A stretch of DNA of 64,000 nt. It comes from Methanosphaera sp. BMS (GTDB lineage: Archaea > Methanobacteriota > Methanobacteria > Methanobacteriales > Methanobacteriaceae). The notes below the pieces were generated by a model. That model saw only the letters and a list, made by a program, of their open reading frames with translations. It was not told the origin of the DNA and made no database searches. Positions 39,931-50,093 of this stretch are shown piece by piece (position 1 is the stretch's first letter; each line of letters begins with the position of its first letter). The stretch lies in the NCBI RefSeq assembly GCF_003268005.1, contig NZ_CP014213.1, positions 2,377,501 to 2,441,500 on the forward strand. Direction: 5' to 3'. The position numbers and the translations under genes are program-made.

Positions 39931-40949
39931 CATTGTAATATGTATATAGTACTTCTACCTTTTCCAACTCTTTTTATCAATTTTTTATCTTTTAATTTTT
40001 TAATAATTTTATAACTGGCTTGAGAAGAAATGTTTAACATATTCTGAATATCTTTATTTTTTACCTGTTTTTTTTCTTCAAGTAATGTTAATACAGAAAT
40101 TTCATTTGGGGTTAATTCTATGGTATTATCATATTTTGATGTAATTTGAGTTAAAGTCAATACTTCGTTTTTTACTTTTTCGATTGAATACAATACGCCC
40201 TGACAAAAGTATTCTAACCAAATAGTTAAGTCATGATTTTTATCTGCATTATTTAGTGCATCAACATATGCTTGTCTGTCCTTATTATAATATTCATCCA
40301 ATGTAAAGTAGTTATCAATATTGAATTCATTCATTGATAATATTAATGTAGCCATAATTCTGCTGGTACGTCCATTGCCATCAATAAAAGGATGTATACG
40401 TACTAATTCGTAATGAAGAATTCCTGCAGTAATAACAGGATACATTTCACTTGTACAATTGTTTAACCAGCTTATCAATTCTTCTACTAAATAAGGTACT
40501 TTATAAGCATCAGGTGGTACGTAATTAATTTGTTTGGTATGTATATTGCCGATAATCACACTGGTATCCCTAAATTTACCTTCATATGCTGGATTTCTTA
40601 ACAAATCTTTGGTCAACTCTTTATGTAATGACAGAAGGGTATTTTTTGTAATCTTTTTATCTGAATATTTTTCTAAATGATTCAATACATTAAAGTAATT
40701 TAAAACTTCTTGTTCTGCTTTTGTAACCGGTTTTTGATTGTTTATAATTAATGTTTTTACTTCCTCTAATTTTAAAGGATTTCCCTCAATTGATGTTGAA
40801 TAATGGGAAGACTTGATAAGAGCTTCCTGCTTTAATTGTGTATCATATAATGGAATTATCTTTGCATTACTAATTATCTCCTTGGCTGAAGCAATTTTTG
40901 CAATATAATTTACAATTTTATTTGTATATGTAAATTTCGGTTCAAACAT
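39930..40949 (-). CDS. Fic-domain protein, class II, with C-terminal winged helix
   Basis: This 339-residue Fic/DOC protein would transfer AMP or another phosphate-linked group to target proteins. The active-site motif IHPFIDGNGRTSR (His186 to Arg197) is intact. The inhibitory motif STSIEGN (residues 51-57, Glu55) lies N-terminal, defining the self-inhibited class II. The last 70 residues look like a winged helix (ISVLTLLEEKKQVKNKDIQNMLNISSQASYKIIKKL), which could bind DNA. The gene stands exactly between two identical 137-bp repeats. No separate antitoxin is seen, as expected for class II. Confidence 0.9.
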   Translation of the reverse strand: MFEPKFTYTNKIVNYIAKIASAKEIISNAKIIPLYDTQLKQEALIKSSHYSTSIEGNPLKLEEVKTLIINNQKPVTKAEQEVLNYFNVLNHLEKYSDKKITKNTLLSLHKELTKDLLRNPAYEGKFRDTSVIIGNIHTKQINYVPPDAYKVPYLVEELISWLNNCTSEMYPVITAGILHYELVRIHPFIDGNGRTSRIMATLILSMNEFNIDNYFTLDEYYNKDRQAYVDALNNADKNHDLTIWLEYFCQGVLYSIEKVKNEVLTLTQITSKYDNTIELTPNEISVLTLLEEKKQVKNKDIQNMLNISSQASYKIIKKLKDKKLIKRVGKGRSTIYILQ

Positions 40950-40989
40950 AATATCAACTTATAACCATTATTAATTATTATAATATAAG

Positions 40990-41126
40990 GGGTTGATGAT
41001 TAATGTATGTTTTGGTTGATGATTAATTTTTGAAAAAGATGTAAAGATGATATTTTACCAATCAAAGCCTTTTTATTAAAGATAGAAAAAGTAGTTTGGT
41101 TGATGATTAAAGTTGATGATTATAAT
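40990..41126. repeat. 137-bp direct repeat, right copy, upstream of fic
   Basis: This copy of the repeat at 39794-39930 has the same orientation and starts 40 bp upstream of the fic start codon. It therefore covers the likely promoter, with the four GTTGATGATTA motifs placed as candidate operators. Confidence 0.93.
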
Positions 41127-41674
41127 TTTTAGAATTAAATTAATTTAGAGACTTGCTAAAAATTAGTATAAGAGGGTTTGCTAAAAGTCAAATTTTCAAA
41201 AAGAAAGGGATTTATGTTGTTTCTTGAGAAGTTTAAAGCTGTTTTTAGAAAATATTATTATAGTTTTGGTGAAGTCCCATAAAACAAAAAAAAGCATTAT
41301 TTCTTTTATTCGAGAATTGTCCAAAATTTTTTCATAGATTGTTTTTTCTAATTGAAATTTATTTGAACTTTATGTCTAATGATGCTAAGTGAGATGATGG
41401 TAATTTGGGTGTCTGTAGGAGTTCATTTAATGTGGGGTGGTGTTGATTTTTCTTTTATCCTCCATTTTATGGCTGTTAAGGATAAAATCAGAATCTGTTT
41501 TAATTCAAGCTATCACTTTTCTAATAAAGTATTCTCGAGGGATAATAATCCATACAACAAGTTAAAGGTATATGGGGGGACAATAGTGGCATGCATCTTA
41601 AAAAGGGGGTTCACACTAAACAGAATTAAAGAAGATTCTGGGCATGTAAAAAAGGTTTTTAAGAAAATGATTAT
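41127..41674. other. Intergenic region with repeat traces and possible decayed recombinase end
   Basis: Two TTGCTAAAA copies (41153-41161, 41178-41186) sit within GACTT/AAGTC inverted ends. A plus-strand frame to 41678 contains ACILKRGFTLNRIKEDSGH, which aligns gap-free with the 'LLxxGxxLxxIqexxGH' box of tyrosine recombinases but lacks the catalytic Arg and Tyr. I treat this only as a possible remnant; the rest of the frame is not protein-like. Confidence 0.3.
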
Positions 41675-42661
41675 TTAATCATCATATATTTTTTCAACAA
41701 TGATTTCGGTCAGATAATCCATGTTTTCTTCTGTCAAATAATCAACATCTATGTTTTTTACTTCAATGTTTACTGATGGTATTTTTAATCTGTTATAGTT
41801 AGGACCGGTTGTTATTATTGATTTGTTATCAGCTATTTTCAATTCCTGTTTTATCCTGTATGCTAAGTCTTTTGCTTTCTTTTTGCTTTCTGTTGTTATG
41901 ATTGTGTTGATGCCGGCGGAGTTTTCATAAACTATCTTATGCGTATCATCCATGAGTTTTTTGGATAAATTCTTTTTTAGATAAGTGTTTGCTTCTATTG
42001 TTTTTTTAAGTATTTCGGGGGATTTTCTTATCTCATGTGCTATGGCAGCACAGGTAATCTTGTCTGCCTTGAATGACTTGAGCAAGTGATTGTTAAATGT
42101 TATCTTTTTGGTTATGTTGTTTATGAATCCACCGTTTTCACAGTTTACTATCTTGGGACTTCCGGTGGATGCTATCTGCACGTCGCAGTGGGTGTTGATT
42201 TTTTCACAGCCTACTGTTCCTGAAATATCCAATATTAACACTACGTCATGTAGATTACATAAGTCATATATTTTATCACCAGGGTGCGTTGCAGTATATG
42301 CAATTAGTGATGTGATATACATGGACTTTATGTCATAACTTTCAATATAATCATTCAATACTTCAAGATTTATCATACCCTTGTCGGTTGGAATTTCAAG
42401 GTATTTCTTACCCAATATGTCACATGACTTCTTGAATCCATTCCATCCACCCATATCCACAGTAAGGATAGGCTCCGGCAGTGCTTCTGCAACAGTAAAA
42501 ATACAGCTATTGGCACTATTCATGATGTGGGTCTGACCTGATGGATGAATCTCTTGAATGGATTCTACAGCATCAACATAAAAGTCCTGACTGGAATCCA
42601 CAGCCTCTTTCATGATTTTTTTTGTATCATCACTTATCTTCTTATATTCCAATTTCAACAT
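41675..42661 (-). CDS. PLP-dependent fold-type I enzyme of unknown substrate
   Basis: This 328-residue protein has the arrangement of a small PLP aminotransferase-like enzyme. It has a strand-loop SANSCIFTVAEAL near the cofactor phosphate site and LILDISGTVG with the ring-nitrogen Asp. The probable Schiff-base lysine is in STGSPKIVNCENGGF. It resembles the SelA/DegT-like proteins annotated in methanogens as 'pyridoxal-dependent', but I cannot assign a reaction. It begins nine bases after nreA, so the two are co-transcribed. Confidence 0.6.
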   Translation of the reverse strand: MLKLEYKKISDDTKKIMKEAVDSSQDFYVDAVESIQEIHPSGQTHIMNSANSCIFTVAEALPEPILTVDMGGWNGFKKSCDILGKKYLEIPTDKGMINLEVLNDYIESYDIKSMYITSLIAYTATHPGDKIYDLCNLHDVVLILDISGTVGCEKINTHCDVQIASTGSPKIVNCENGGFINNITKKITFNNHLLKSFKADKITCAAIAHEIRKSPEILKKTIEANTYLKKNLSKKLMDDTHKIVYENSAGINTIITTESKKKAKDLAYRIKQELKIADNKSIITTGPNYNRLKIPSVNIEVKNIDVDYLTEENMDYLTEIIVEKIYDD

Positions 42662-42670
42662 AAAATTCCC

Positions 42671-43837
42671 CTAGAAGAACTGATCAAGAGTTGTCTGGCG
42701 GTGCTTTATAATATCATCAAGCAAGTCCCCCGCCAACCTAAAGTCCTTGACGGTTAATTTAAGTTTCGTTTCAATATAGTCAAGTGCATTGTTCAATGTC
42801 TCAAACTCATTATATGGACTGTTCATTGCATGTCTGATATTTTCACGTACGTTGAACACGCCCAGTGGTATGTAGTTTTCATTGGCTTCCCTGAATACGA
42901 TACAGCAGGCCTGCAATTTGTCCCTTTCTAATTGTTCAAGAATGGCCATCTTGGCGGTATAGTAGCATCCCCCTACACGTGAATACTCCTTTTTGCCCTT
43001 GTTGTTTTCATAATCGGTAAATATCATCGTTCCCTTGCCATGGATATCAAGGAATGCCTCCATCCACTCATACTGCCATGGACTTGGAATCTCAAGAATT
43101 GCATAGTAATTGTTGAGGCTGGAATACTCGTATACGCGGTATGTGTCCAGCTGTGAATAGTATTTTACCTTGTCAAGCAGTCTATCGGCTATTGTAGTGT
43201 CAACGGCGGTTATTGACCAGCGGGTAGGTACAAGTTTTCTGTTGTCCTTAACTCCCATTGTACCTACACTGAATGCCTTCTGTATCTGTGAGAAAGGAAT
43301 ATCCTTGTCATGCAATATTTCAACGGCATCTGCCGCCTTAAGATCAGTATCATAGTAAGTCTTTTCCAACTGGTGATCCCATTTGACGTTATCTATGTCG
43401 AACTTCTTCAGGACGGCACTGGGTCCATGGGGGGCATTCTCTGCACTGAATGTCATGCCACGAGGTTTTTTATTAAACTCCGCTTCACTTTGAATGGACT
43501 TTGATGCCATGGATATTTCCTGAAGCTTTTCAACATAGTTGTTTTCAAGGTCTGTAATTCCTATTGTTTGCTTTCCGCGTACAAGATTCAACCTGTATGC
43601 TATGATGTCCTGCTGGGAGGTATTGTTGTTGACCCACGCTTCGGGGTTGTCCATTATTGCCGAGTCCTCATAGCTGGGTGCAAGAAGTGGTCCGGCAAAT
43701 ACCTTAGGATAATTGTATGTACCGATAAATACGGAAGGAGGGGTTGTTCCATCTAACTGCTTGTCTACCTTCGTTGACTTCATGTTATACAATTGCCGTG
43801 TTATCTGTTTCAGGTATGCATACTTACTTTCAATCAT
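42671..43837 (-). CDS. nreA: Nre-family DNA repair protein with C-terminal PIP box
   Basis: This 388-residue archaeal Nre protein has the family blocks [19 protein letters not shown] near the N-terminus, ENAPHGPSA in the middle and [16 protein letters not shown] in the C-terminal half. Its last eight residues are QTTLDQFF, a textbook PCNA-interacting peptide, as known for Nre proteins in repair of DNA damage. No cysteine cluster is visible at the N-terminus, where many family members have a zinc finger, so this is a zinc-less form or a diverged one. It is followed closely by the PLP-enzyme gene. Confidence 0.88.
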   Translation of the reverse strand: MIESKYAYLKQITRQLYNMKSTKVDKQLDGTTPPSVFIGTYNYPKVFAGPLLAPSYEDSAIMDNPEAWVNNNTSQQDIIAYRLNLVRGKQTIGITDLENNYVEKLQEISMASKSIQSEAEFNKKPRGMTFSAENAPHGPSAVLKKFDIDNVKWDHQLEKTYYDTDLKAADAVEILHDKDIPFSQIQKAFSVGTMGVKDNRKLVPTRWSITAVDTTIADRLLDKVKYYSQLDTYRVYEYSSLNNYYAILEIPSPWQYEWMEAFLDIHGKGTMIFTDYENNKGKKEYSRVGGCYYTAKMAILEQLERDKLQACCIVFREANENYIPLGVFNVRENIRHAMNSPYNEFETLNNALDYIETKLKLTVKDFRLAGDLLDDIIKHRQTTLDQFF

Positions 43838-43937
43838 CTTAAATTACCTCCTTCACCATACTATAATATATTATTCTCTTTAAGACATATGTTATTTTGG
43901 TTAATTATTTTATCTAAAAATAAGAAATAATTATAAT

Positions 43938-44729
43938 ATGAATAATAAAATTACTGAAAATAAAATCGGAATAATAGGTGCGGGAAATATCGGACAATCA
44001 TTAATAATAAAATTGCTTAAAGAAGGTTATCCCGAAGAAAATATCAAATTAACATATAGAGGTTCAATATTTACCTTTGAAAAGATATATGACAACAACC
44101 TTGTGGATATGATAAGTGACAATTCAAGGATTGTAGAAGAATCGGACATACTCATTCTCAGTGTTCCGCCACAGGCATTCAAACAGATAGGGGACTTCGG
44201 ACTCAAAGAGGATAATCTTGTAATATCATTCATGGCAGGAATATCCATAGATGAGATTAAAAAGCAAACGGGATCTGATAATGTAGTCAGGGTAATGCCG
44301 ACCGGACCAGATACAATATTAGACTCAAATGCCATAGCTGGTGTGTATCCTGAAAATGATGATGCATGTGAACTACTTGATTTATTGGACATTGATTATT
44401 ATATTCTTGACATGGAGGATGATATGAAATACATGACGCTTATCGGATGTTTGCCGGCGGTGTACTGTGTGTATGATTATGAATCTGTTGAGAATAAGGA
44501 GGTGGTTGATAAGTTCTCCAAGGAATTTCCACTATTTAAAGAATTATCATATAAGGCTTCCCTATTAGTTCCAAACGAGGACAAGGAGGAATTTGTAAAA
44601 AAGGTCGCAACTCCTGGTGGAGTTACGCAAAAGATATTATTTTCGCTTGATAACGGTGAATCGTTTTATGATTCATTGGTCATAGCTTTGGATTATATAG
44701 ATAAGTTGAATGATATGATATTTGTCTGA
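43938..44729 (+). CDS. proC: Pyrroline-5-carboxylate reductase family protein
   Basis: This 263-residue NAD(P)-binding protein has ProC architecture: IGIIGAGNIGQSLI at the start, SVPPQAF, VVRVMPTGPDTI where classical enzymes have MPNTP, and a helical dimerisation domain with VATPGGVTQK in place of TPGGTT. It could reduce pyrroline-5-carboxylate to proline. The altered substrate-loop residues, together with the ornithine cyclodeaminase homologue at 2735, leave room for a related imine substrate. It is divergent from nreA with a short spacer. Confidence 0.78.
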   Translation: MNNKITENKIGIIGAGNIGQSLIIKLLKEGYPEENIKLTYRGSIFTFEKIYDNNLVDMISDNSRIVEESDILILSVPPQAFKQIGDFGLKEDNLVISFMAGISIDEIKKQTGSDNVVRVMPTGPDTILDSNAIAGVYPENDDACELLDLLDIDYYILDMEDDMKYMTLIGCLPAVYCVYDYESVENKEVVDKFSKEFPLFKELSYKASLLVPNEDKEEFVKKVATPGGVTQKILFSLDNGESFYDSLVIALDYIDKLNDMIFV

Positions 44730-44796
44730 AATTTTTTAAAAAAAGAAAAAAAGTAATGTTGTAAAACAAGGTTATTGTTTTACATTCACTTATATT

Positions 44797-47700
44797 TTAG
44801 TTGACAGTCAACGTTTTTGTGTCTTCTATTCTATCATAGTTTGGTGATAGGAAAACCGCTGTTATGTTATATGTGCCTTCTGTATAGTTTGAAGGTAATG
44901 TGTAGTCAAAGCTTACCTGATTGTTTGAGACTTTGGCATAGATGACTTTGCCGTTTTCATCTTTTATTGATTTACCGTTTATCTTGAATACTACTTTTCC
45001 GGTGTTTATCGTGGCATCTGTGTTTATTGTTGCCGTGAGTGTGACTGTACCGCCGACTGTCGTGGTAATGTCTTCTGTTGTTATTGTCGGTTCGGCCGTT
45101 ATTGTTATTTCTGTTTTTTCACTTGACATTTTAGCTACATCACTTGAACCGGAGTATACTGCCTGTATAGTTGAGCCTTTGTTTGCCCAGCTTTCCGGTA
45201 CTGTGAAGTCTTCTACGCTAGCTGTACCGTTTACTACTTTGGCATAGATTACCTTGCCGTTAGCGTCTTTTAATGTCTTACCATTTACCTTGAATGATAC
45301 TTTACCCTTGGATATATTTCCTGCTACTTCTTTTGAACTTTCAGTTCCATAGTATATGCTTGCTGTTATGTTTGCAGTTTGTCCCGGAGTAAATTCCGTG
45401 GTATCTACCACAAGTGAGTATTCTTTAACTATTTTAGGCAAGTTATTTTCTATGATGTTATTTGTACCATTGTAGTCAAATACTGATTCATCACCTTTTA
45501 GTTCTGGTGAAACCAGATAGTTTTCAGTTACAATATTTCCTGTACCTTCATTTATTTCTACAGTATTTGTATAATTTTCTACATTTACAGTATTATCTTG
45601 ACTTACTGTATTGTTGGAGTGGTCTATGAATATTGCTCTACCAGTTGTAGTGTTTATTGTGTTGTTGGTGATGTTTATTCCCACACTCGTAAATCTGGTG
45701 TATACACCAACTGTTCTTGAAGTTAGATAATCCACAGTACTTTCAGTAGCATTGTTTGTACCGTTTGCTACGATTGTATTACCGGATATTGTTACGTTTT
45801 CTCCTATTGCACCTATACCCATCGGTACACGGCTTGTAAGGGTTATATTGTTATTTGATATGTTAAGGTTATTTCCCCCATAAATTTCTACACCATATGA
45901 TTGACCTGCATCACAGATGATTGTATTGTTGATGTATGATACATTTTCAATCGAGTATTCATTTGGTACATATTGGTATCCTTTGTATGAGTAGTCAAGT
46001 ATTAATGCTCCATATGCTACATGTGGATTTTGGTTAGCGTTTTCACCATAACCTGCTGTTACGTTGATGTAGTTGTTCTCTAATGTGTTGTTTGCTATGT
46101 TACTGCTTTCGACGTTGATTCCACAAGCGTAATAACCAGTACATTCTGAGTTTATGGTGTTATTACTAATAATGTTGTTGCTTCCTCTTGCTACCACTCC
46201 ATAAACGCATTGGCTTCCTTTTACATTGACTGTATTGTTTACAAATGTAGTATTACTTTTTAGGTATACACCATACATTGAACTATATTCATTGTTATCA
46301 TAATAAGTTTCAGTTTCATTGAAATTTATAACACTATTTGTTATAGTTAAATTACTATAAGTTGACATATCATTAATTGCTATGGTATACGGTAGTGATG
46401 CAGCACTTTCCCAGTTTATAGGACAGGTATCAGATATCATATTAACAGTCACATTATTTAAACAAACATTAGGAATACCATCTCTGATATTTGTAGTGTA
46501 AATTTCCACAGGATTTATATTTTTGTCCAGAACACTATTATCATCTAATTTTAATGTTGCTTTAGAATTTATTGTAATATTTTCAAGTAATGTTCCAGCT
46601 AATGTGTATTTAGAGGGAGTAGATATTTTAATCATGGACTCAGAATAAGATTCGCCATAATTAAAAGTCATATTAGAATATTCAACTCTATTCATCATAA
46701 GATAAGAGTTTAACATTACATTATTTAATGTCAGATTATTTATTCCAGATACTTTAATAGTGGATTTTCTTGCAGCTTTATTTGAGAAAGTAAAAGATAA
46801 TACTCTCGTTTTAGATGGAAGATATCCTATATTGAATATGTATGTTGCATTTGCCGTTGTAATTAAATTAGGTGCATCAGGCCATACAGAAGCAGATTCT
46901 TCATCAAATTGGAAGTATTGATTAAATGATTCTTCATCGATAATATTATAAGTAAACGTATTTTCATTATCACCCTTTAGATTTTTGTTACTATTTGTAA
47001 TCATATCAGAATCATCAATACAATATTCACAGTCATCACAATATACTATTACAATATTATTTGATGAACCAGTAATAGAAGTAATATTGTTACACTCACA
47101 TTTACTTGTATTAGTTGCTGATGATCCTACCTTTAATGTTCCAATAGTATTATTACATAAGTAATTGTTTTTTCCTGTTACACTTACATTTGTAGCGGTA
47201 TTACATATGAATGTACAGTTTTCTACTAGTGTAACTGCATTTAATGTATTGTATGTGATTGTACTGTTATTTGTTGCCTTAAATGTAGCTCCATTATATA
47301 TTGTGTTATTAACATAATTATTTCCTTTGTATCTTTCACTATTGTTACCAATTTGTGGTGTTGCAGGATCAGTATATGCCCATTGTGTTGTTATACCTTG
47401 ACCATAAATATCTACAATGTTGTTTTTTATATTGTTATCATGACCAGTAAGCGTAATACCATAAGTGATATTAGATTCACCTTGAGGTCTGGATATTTTA
47501 TTGTTAGTGATATTGTTATATGAATTGAGTTCAATATCATCAATGTTCATTCCTACAATATTGTATGTTGTAAGATATAATAAATTTCCCACATTTCCAC
47601 TACCTGTGATGTTATTATTATGAATAGTACAGTGGTGAGCTGCTGCAAGTACTAATGTACTACTTCCAGAATTGTTTGTTGTAGAGAATCTTGAATTTTC

Positions 47701-48348
47701 TACTGTTACATAACTTGAATTATCTCTTATTGAAAATACTCCTACTCCTTGACCAATTCTTTGATTATTAACCACTACTTCAATATTATCAAAAGTAACA
47801 TTAGTAGTGTTTCTCACAAATATTTGGGTGTTGTTGAAGGTTATGTTTGTTATTGTTGAACCTGCCGCTCCGTTATCGAAGATGAATGAAGAACCGGTTT
47901 CGTTTCCAAAGTAACTTCCACTTGTCGTGTTTAACGTTATTGTATGGTTTTTACCGAATAAATTTACTTGTTTGGTTATAATGTAAGTAGTATTTGTTTT
48001 ACTGATGTTAACTTCAAATGTTATGTTGGATCCATTGTCTATGTCGTCTTTCAATGTACGAATATTTGAAGAATTGGTAAATAACTCATCGAAATCATGT
48101 TCATTATTAATTGTGTAATTGCCTCGTGTGTTTTGTTTTATATTTTTAGTTTGAACTGGATTATCTGTATTGTCACTTGTGGGTATGCTGTCGACAGTAT
48201 TTGTTTCTGCATGTTCTGATGCTACTGTTGTTGTTTCTATTACATCAGAGTTTGTATCATCAACAACATCGGATGCTGATGCTATGGATATGCATGCAAG
48301 TACTACAAGTGTTAATAAGAAAAATCCTTTTAGGTATTTTCCTGTCAT
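44797..48348 (-). CDS. Giant adhesin-like protein: beta-helix plus two Ig-like domains
   Basis: This 1183-residue secreted protein begins with the signal peptide KGFFLLTLVVLACISIASA and a Thr/Asp linker. Two long parallel beta-helix stretches rich in 'NNTI', 'NNIT' and 'NISNNNIT' coils follow (about residues 80-440 and 520-960). A Cys-rich insert CEYCIDDSD lies between them. The C-terminal 200 residues are two homologous Ig-like domains, each with 'GKVxFKxNGKxxKDxNGKVIYAKV' cores. No membrane anchor or sortase-type motif is present. The ATG follows GGAG. It is typical of methanogen surface adhesins thought to contact gut bacteria or polysaccharide. Confidence 0.88.
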   Translation of the reverse strand: MTGKYLKGFFLLTLVVLACISIASASDVVDDTNSDVIETTTVASEHAETNTVDSIPTSDNTDNPVQTKNIKQNTRGNYTINNEHDFDELFTNSSNIRTLKDDIDNGSNITFEVNISKTNTTYIITKQVNLFGKNHTITLNTTSGSYFGNETGSSFIFDNGAAGSTITNITFNNTQIFVRNTTNVTFDNIEVVVNNQRIGQGVGVFSIRDNSSYVTVENSRFSTTNNSGSSTLVLAAAHHCTIHNNNITGSGNVGNLLYLTTYNIVGMNIDDIELNSYNNITNNKISRPQGESNITYGITLTGHDNNIKNNIVDIYGQGITTQWAYTDPATPQIGNNSERYKGNNYVNNTIYNGATFKATNNSTITYNTLNAVTLVENCTFICNTATNVSVTGKNNYLCNNTIGTLKVGSSATNTSKCECNNITSITGSSNNIVIVYCDDCEYCIDDSDMITNSNKNLKGDNENTFTYNIIDEESFNQYFQFDEESASVWPDAPNLITTANATYIFNIGYLPSKTRVLSFTFSNKAARKSTIKVSGINNLTLNNVMLNSYLMMNRVEYSNMTFNYGESYSESMIKISTPSKYTLAGTLLENITINSKATLKLDDNSVLDKNINPVEIYTTNIRDGIPNVCLNNVTVNMISDTCPINWESAASLPYTIAINDMSTYSNLTITNSVINFNETETYYDNNEYSSMYGVYLKSNTTFVNNTVNVKGSQCVYGVVARGSNNIISNNTINSECTGYYACGINVESSNIANNTLENNYINVTAGYGENANQNPHVAYGALILDYSYKGYQYVPNEYSIENVSYINNTIICDAGQSYGVEIYGGNNLNISNNNITLTSRVPMGIGAIGENVTISGNTIVANGTNNATESTVDYLTSRTVGVYTRFTSVGINITNNTINTTTGRAIFIDHSNNTVSQDNTVNVENYTNTVEINEGTGNIVTENYLVSPELKGDESVFDYNGTNNIIENNLPKIVKEYSLVVDTTEFTPGQTANITASIYYGTESSKEVAGNISKGKVSFKVNGKTLKDANGKVIYAKVVNGTASVEDFTVPESWANKGSTIQAVYSGSSDVAKMSSEKTEITITAEPTITTEDITTTVGGTVTLTATINTDATINTGKVVFKINGKSIKDENGKVIYAKVSNNQVSFDYTLPSNYTEGTYNITAVFLSPNYDRIEDTKTLTVN

Positions 48349-48799
48349 ATTTTTAAAAACTCCGTTAAATTAATTAGGTTAACTTTCATATTATTTGAAT
48401 AAATTATCGTTAAAACTATATTACCTAATTAATGATATTGTCTTGTAATGCTTTTTTGTTCATTTTTTGATGTTTCTTTGTAAATTAAATCAATACTGTG
48501 TGTTTTTTACTGTTTATTGTTTTGAAATTGTTTGATAATATATGTAATTGTTAGATTAAAGTTATGATTTATTTAATTAGTTTATAGTTTATAATTAATT
48601 TTTAAATAATAGAATTTTAACCTATTTTTTAAATATATTCTAATTTATTAATATAAGTTATTAATTTAGATAATTATATATAAAATTCGGAATATATTAT
48701 ATTATAAGTATTAATTAATAAAATTTTAATTTTAATTTAAAAAAATTTTATTTTATAATTATTTTTAATAATAAAAAAATAATCAGAAGGATGTATCTT
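48349..48799. other. AT-rich divergent intergenic region
   Basis: This 451-bp region lies between the divergent adhesin and FkbM genes and must carry both promoters. It consists largely of A/T runs. No motif stands out beyond the AGAAGG ribosome-binding site of the FkbM gene at its end. Confidence 0.45.
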
Positions 48800-49726
48800 A
48801 TGCATATAATTCAATATTATAAATTAATCAAAGAAATATTCAGAACCACCAATAATCCAGTAACTGTACTACTTTATAGAGCAGGAATAATCAATGAAAC
48901 AAAAATCAGTACAAAAAATTATGGGTTATTTAAAATTACAGGTGATTGGGAAAATACATTTATTTTCAATTTAATCTATTCATATCTTGTAAACATACCT
49001 CCAGAGATTAAACCCTCAAAGGAGGATATCACAGTCTTCAGAAACTTCATAAATGATATATTAATTAAAAAAGATACAATAACCGTTGATAATCTAACCT
49101 TCGTAAACAACAATACAATATGCACAGTAAGTGAACGTTTAACCGATAAATATAATGTAACATTAAATGTTAAAGACAAAGTAGTTTTGGATTTAGGGGC
49201 TAACATTTGTGATACTGCATTATACTATGCAAAAGATGGTGCTAAGAAAGTTTACTCATATGAAGCATCACCCACGGTTTATACCGTTGCACTCAAAAAC
49301 CTAGACTTAAATCCACAATACAAAGACATAATTGAAATACATAATATCGCAATATCAGACAAAAAGGTGTTGCATCTACCCATTGAAGATGATACTTTTA
49401 GTGCAATAACCTCCGAGTACAATGATACGACTAATAAAGAAATCGTGGAAGTAAAAACAATCACCATTAATGAGATTGTGGAGAATCTTAATGGAAACGT
49501 TGATGTTCTAAAGTTAGACATTGAAGGTAGTGAATTCGATCTTGTTGATAATACTGATTTTAGTGTTTTCGATGAAATGTTAATCGAATATCATAGTAGT
49601 TTAACCGGAATTTCAAGAAACGTTATAACCGACAAACTGGAAAATCAAGGATTCAATGTTGAAGTTCTCCAAACAGCATACTATGATATAGATGACTTCG
49701 GACTTATACATGCGACTAAAAATTAG
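48800..49726 (+). CDS. FkbM-family methyltransferase
   Basis: This protein of 308 residues has a SAM-binding core VVLDLGANICDTALYYAKDGAKKVYSYEA and the family-typical VLKLDIEGSEFDLV. FkbM enzymes O-methylate sugars and other hydroxyls, and in archaea they often decorate surface glycans, so methylation of glycan on surface proteins is plausible next to an adhesin gene. Two in-frame ATGs occur. The second (48800) is taken because the AGAAGG site abuts the first. A hairpin terminator follows. Confidence 0.85.
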   Translation: MHIIQYYKLIKEIFRTTNNPVTVLLYRAGIINETKISTKNYGLFKITGDWENTFIFNLIYSYLVNIPPEIKPSKEDITVFRNFINDILIKKDTITVDNLTFVNNNTICTVSERLTDKYNVTLNVKDKVVLDLGANICDTALYYAKDGAKKVYSYEASPTVYTVALKNLDLNPQYKDIIEIHNIAISDKKVLHLPIEDDTFSAITSEYNDTTNKEIVEVKTITINEIVENLNGNVDVLKLDIEGSEFDLVDNTDFSVFDEMLIEYHSSLTGISRNVITDKLENQGFNVEVLQTAYYDIDDFGLIHATKN

Positions 49727-49788
49727 GTAAGGGGTGATATCGGATTTAAAAAAGTTAAAAATTTAATGAAAAAAGAAAATCTTTTTTG

Positions 49789-49812
49789 TACTCTACACGT
49801 GTTTTTAGAGTA
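49789..49812 (+). terminator. Hairpin with T-run after the FkbM gene
   Basis: A seven-base stem TACTCTA/TAGAGTA encloses a ten-base loop and is followed by a T-rich run. It lies about 60 bp after the FkbM stop. Archaeal termination depends mainly on the T-run, so the hairpin's role is inferred. Confidence 0.5.
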
Positions 49813-50035
49813 TTTTTTTAGGGAGTTTTTATTTTCTTTTTTGTTTTTACAAGTTATATTATGTTTTTAATAAGGAGTGGTGAGTTTTTTTAGACTTAAG
49901 AATGTTTTTTGTTTTAATAGGTGATTTAATAACTATCGTTTATTCACATTTTTTTAGAGTAATAGTTTTTGTGGTATTCTTTTGTCATTCAACTCGTGAC
50001 TAAGATTTTTGGATTATTTATAGGATATTTATAAA

Positions 50036-50051
50036 TTTAGGATAACCTAAA
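50036..50051. promoter_or_regulatory. Inverted repeat TTTAGG-N4-CCTAAA (metal-regulator-like box 1)
   Basis: This is a perfect 6-4-6 palindrome resembling the TTAGG...CCTAA boxes of DtxR/MDR1-type metal repressors. It overlaps the TATA-like 'atttataaat' at 50027-50036. No gene lies directly downstream on either strand. Confidence 0.5.
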
Positions 50052-50093
50052 TATCTTAGTCAATTAAATGTTGTACTCCATACTATATAAAGG

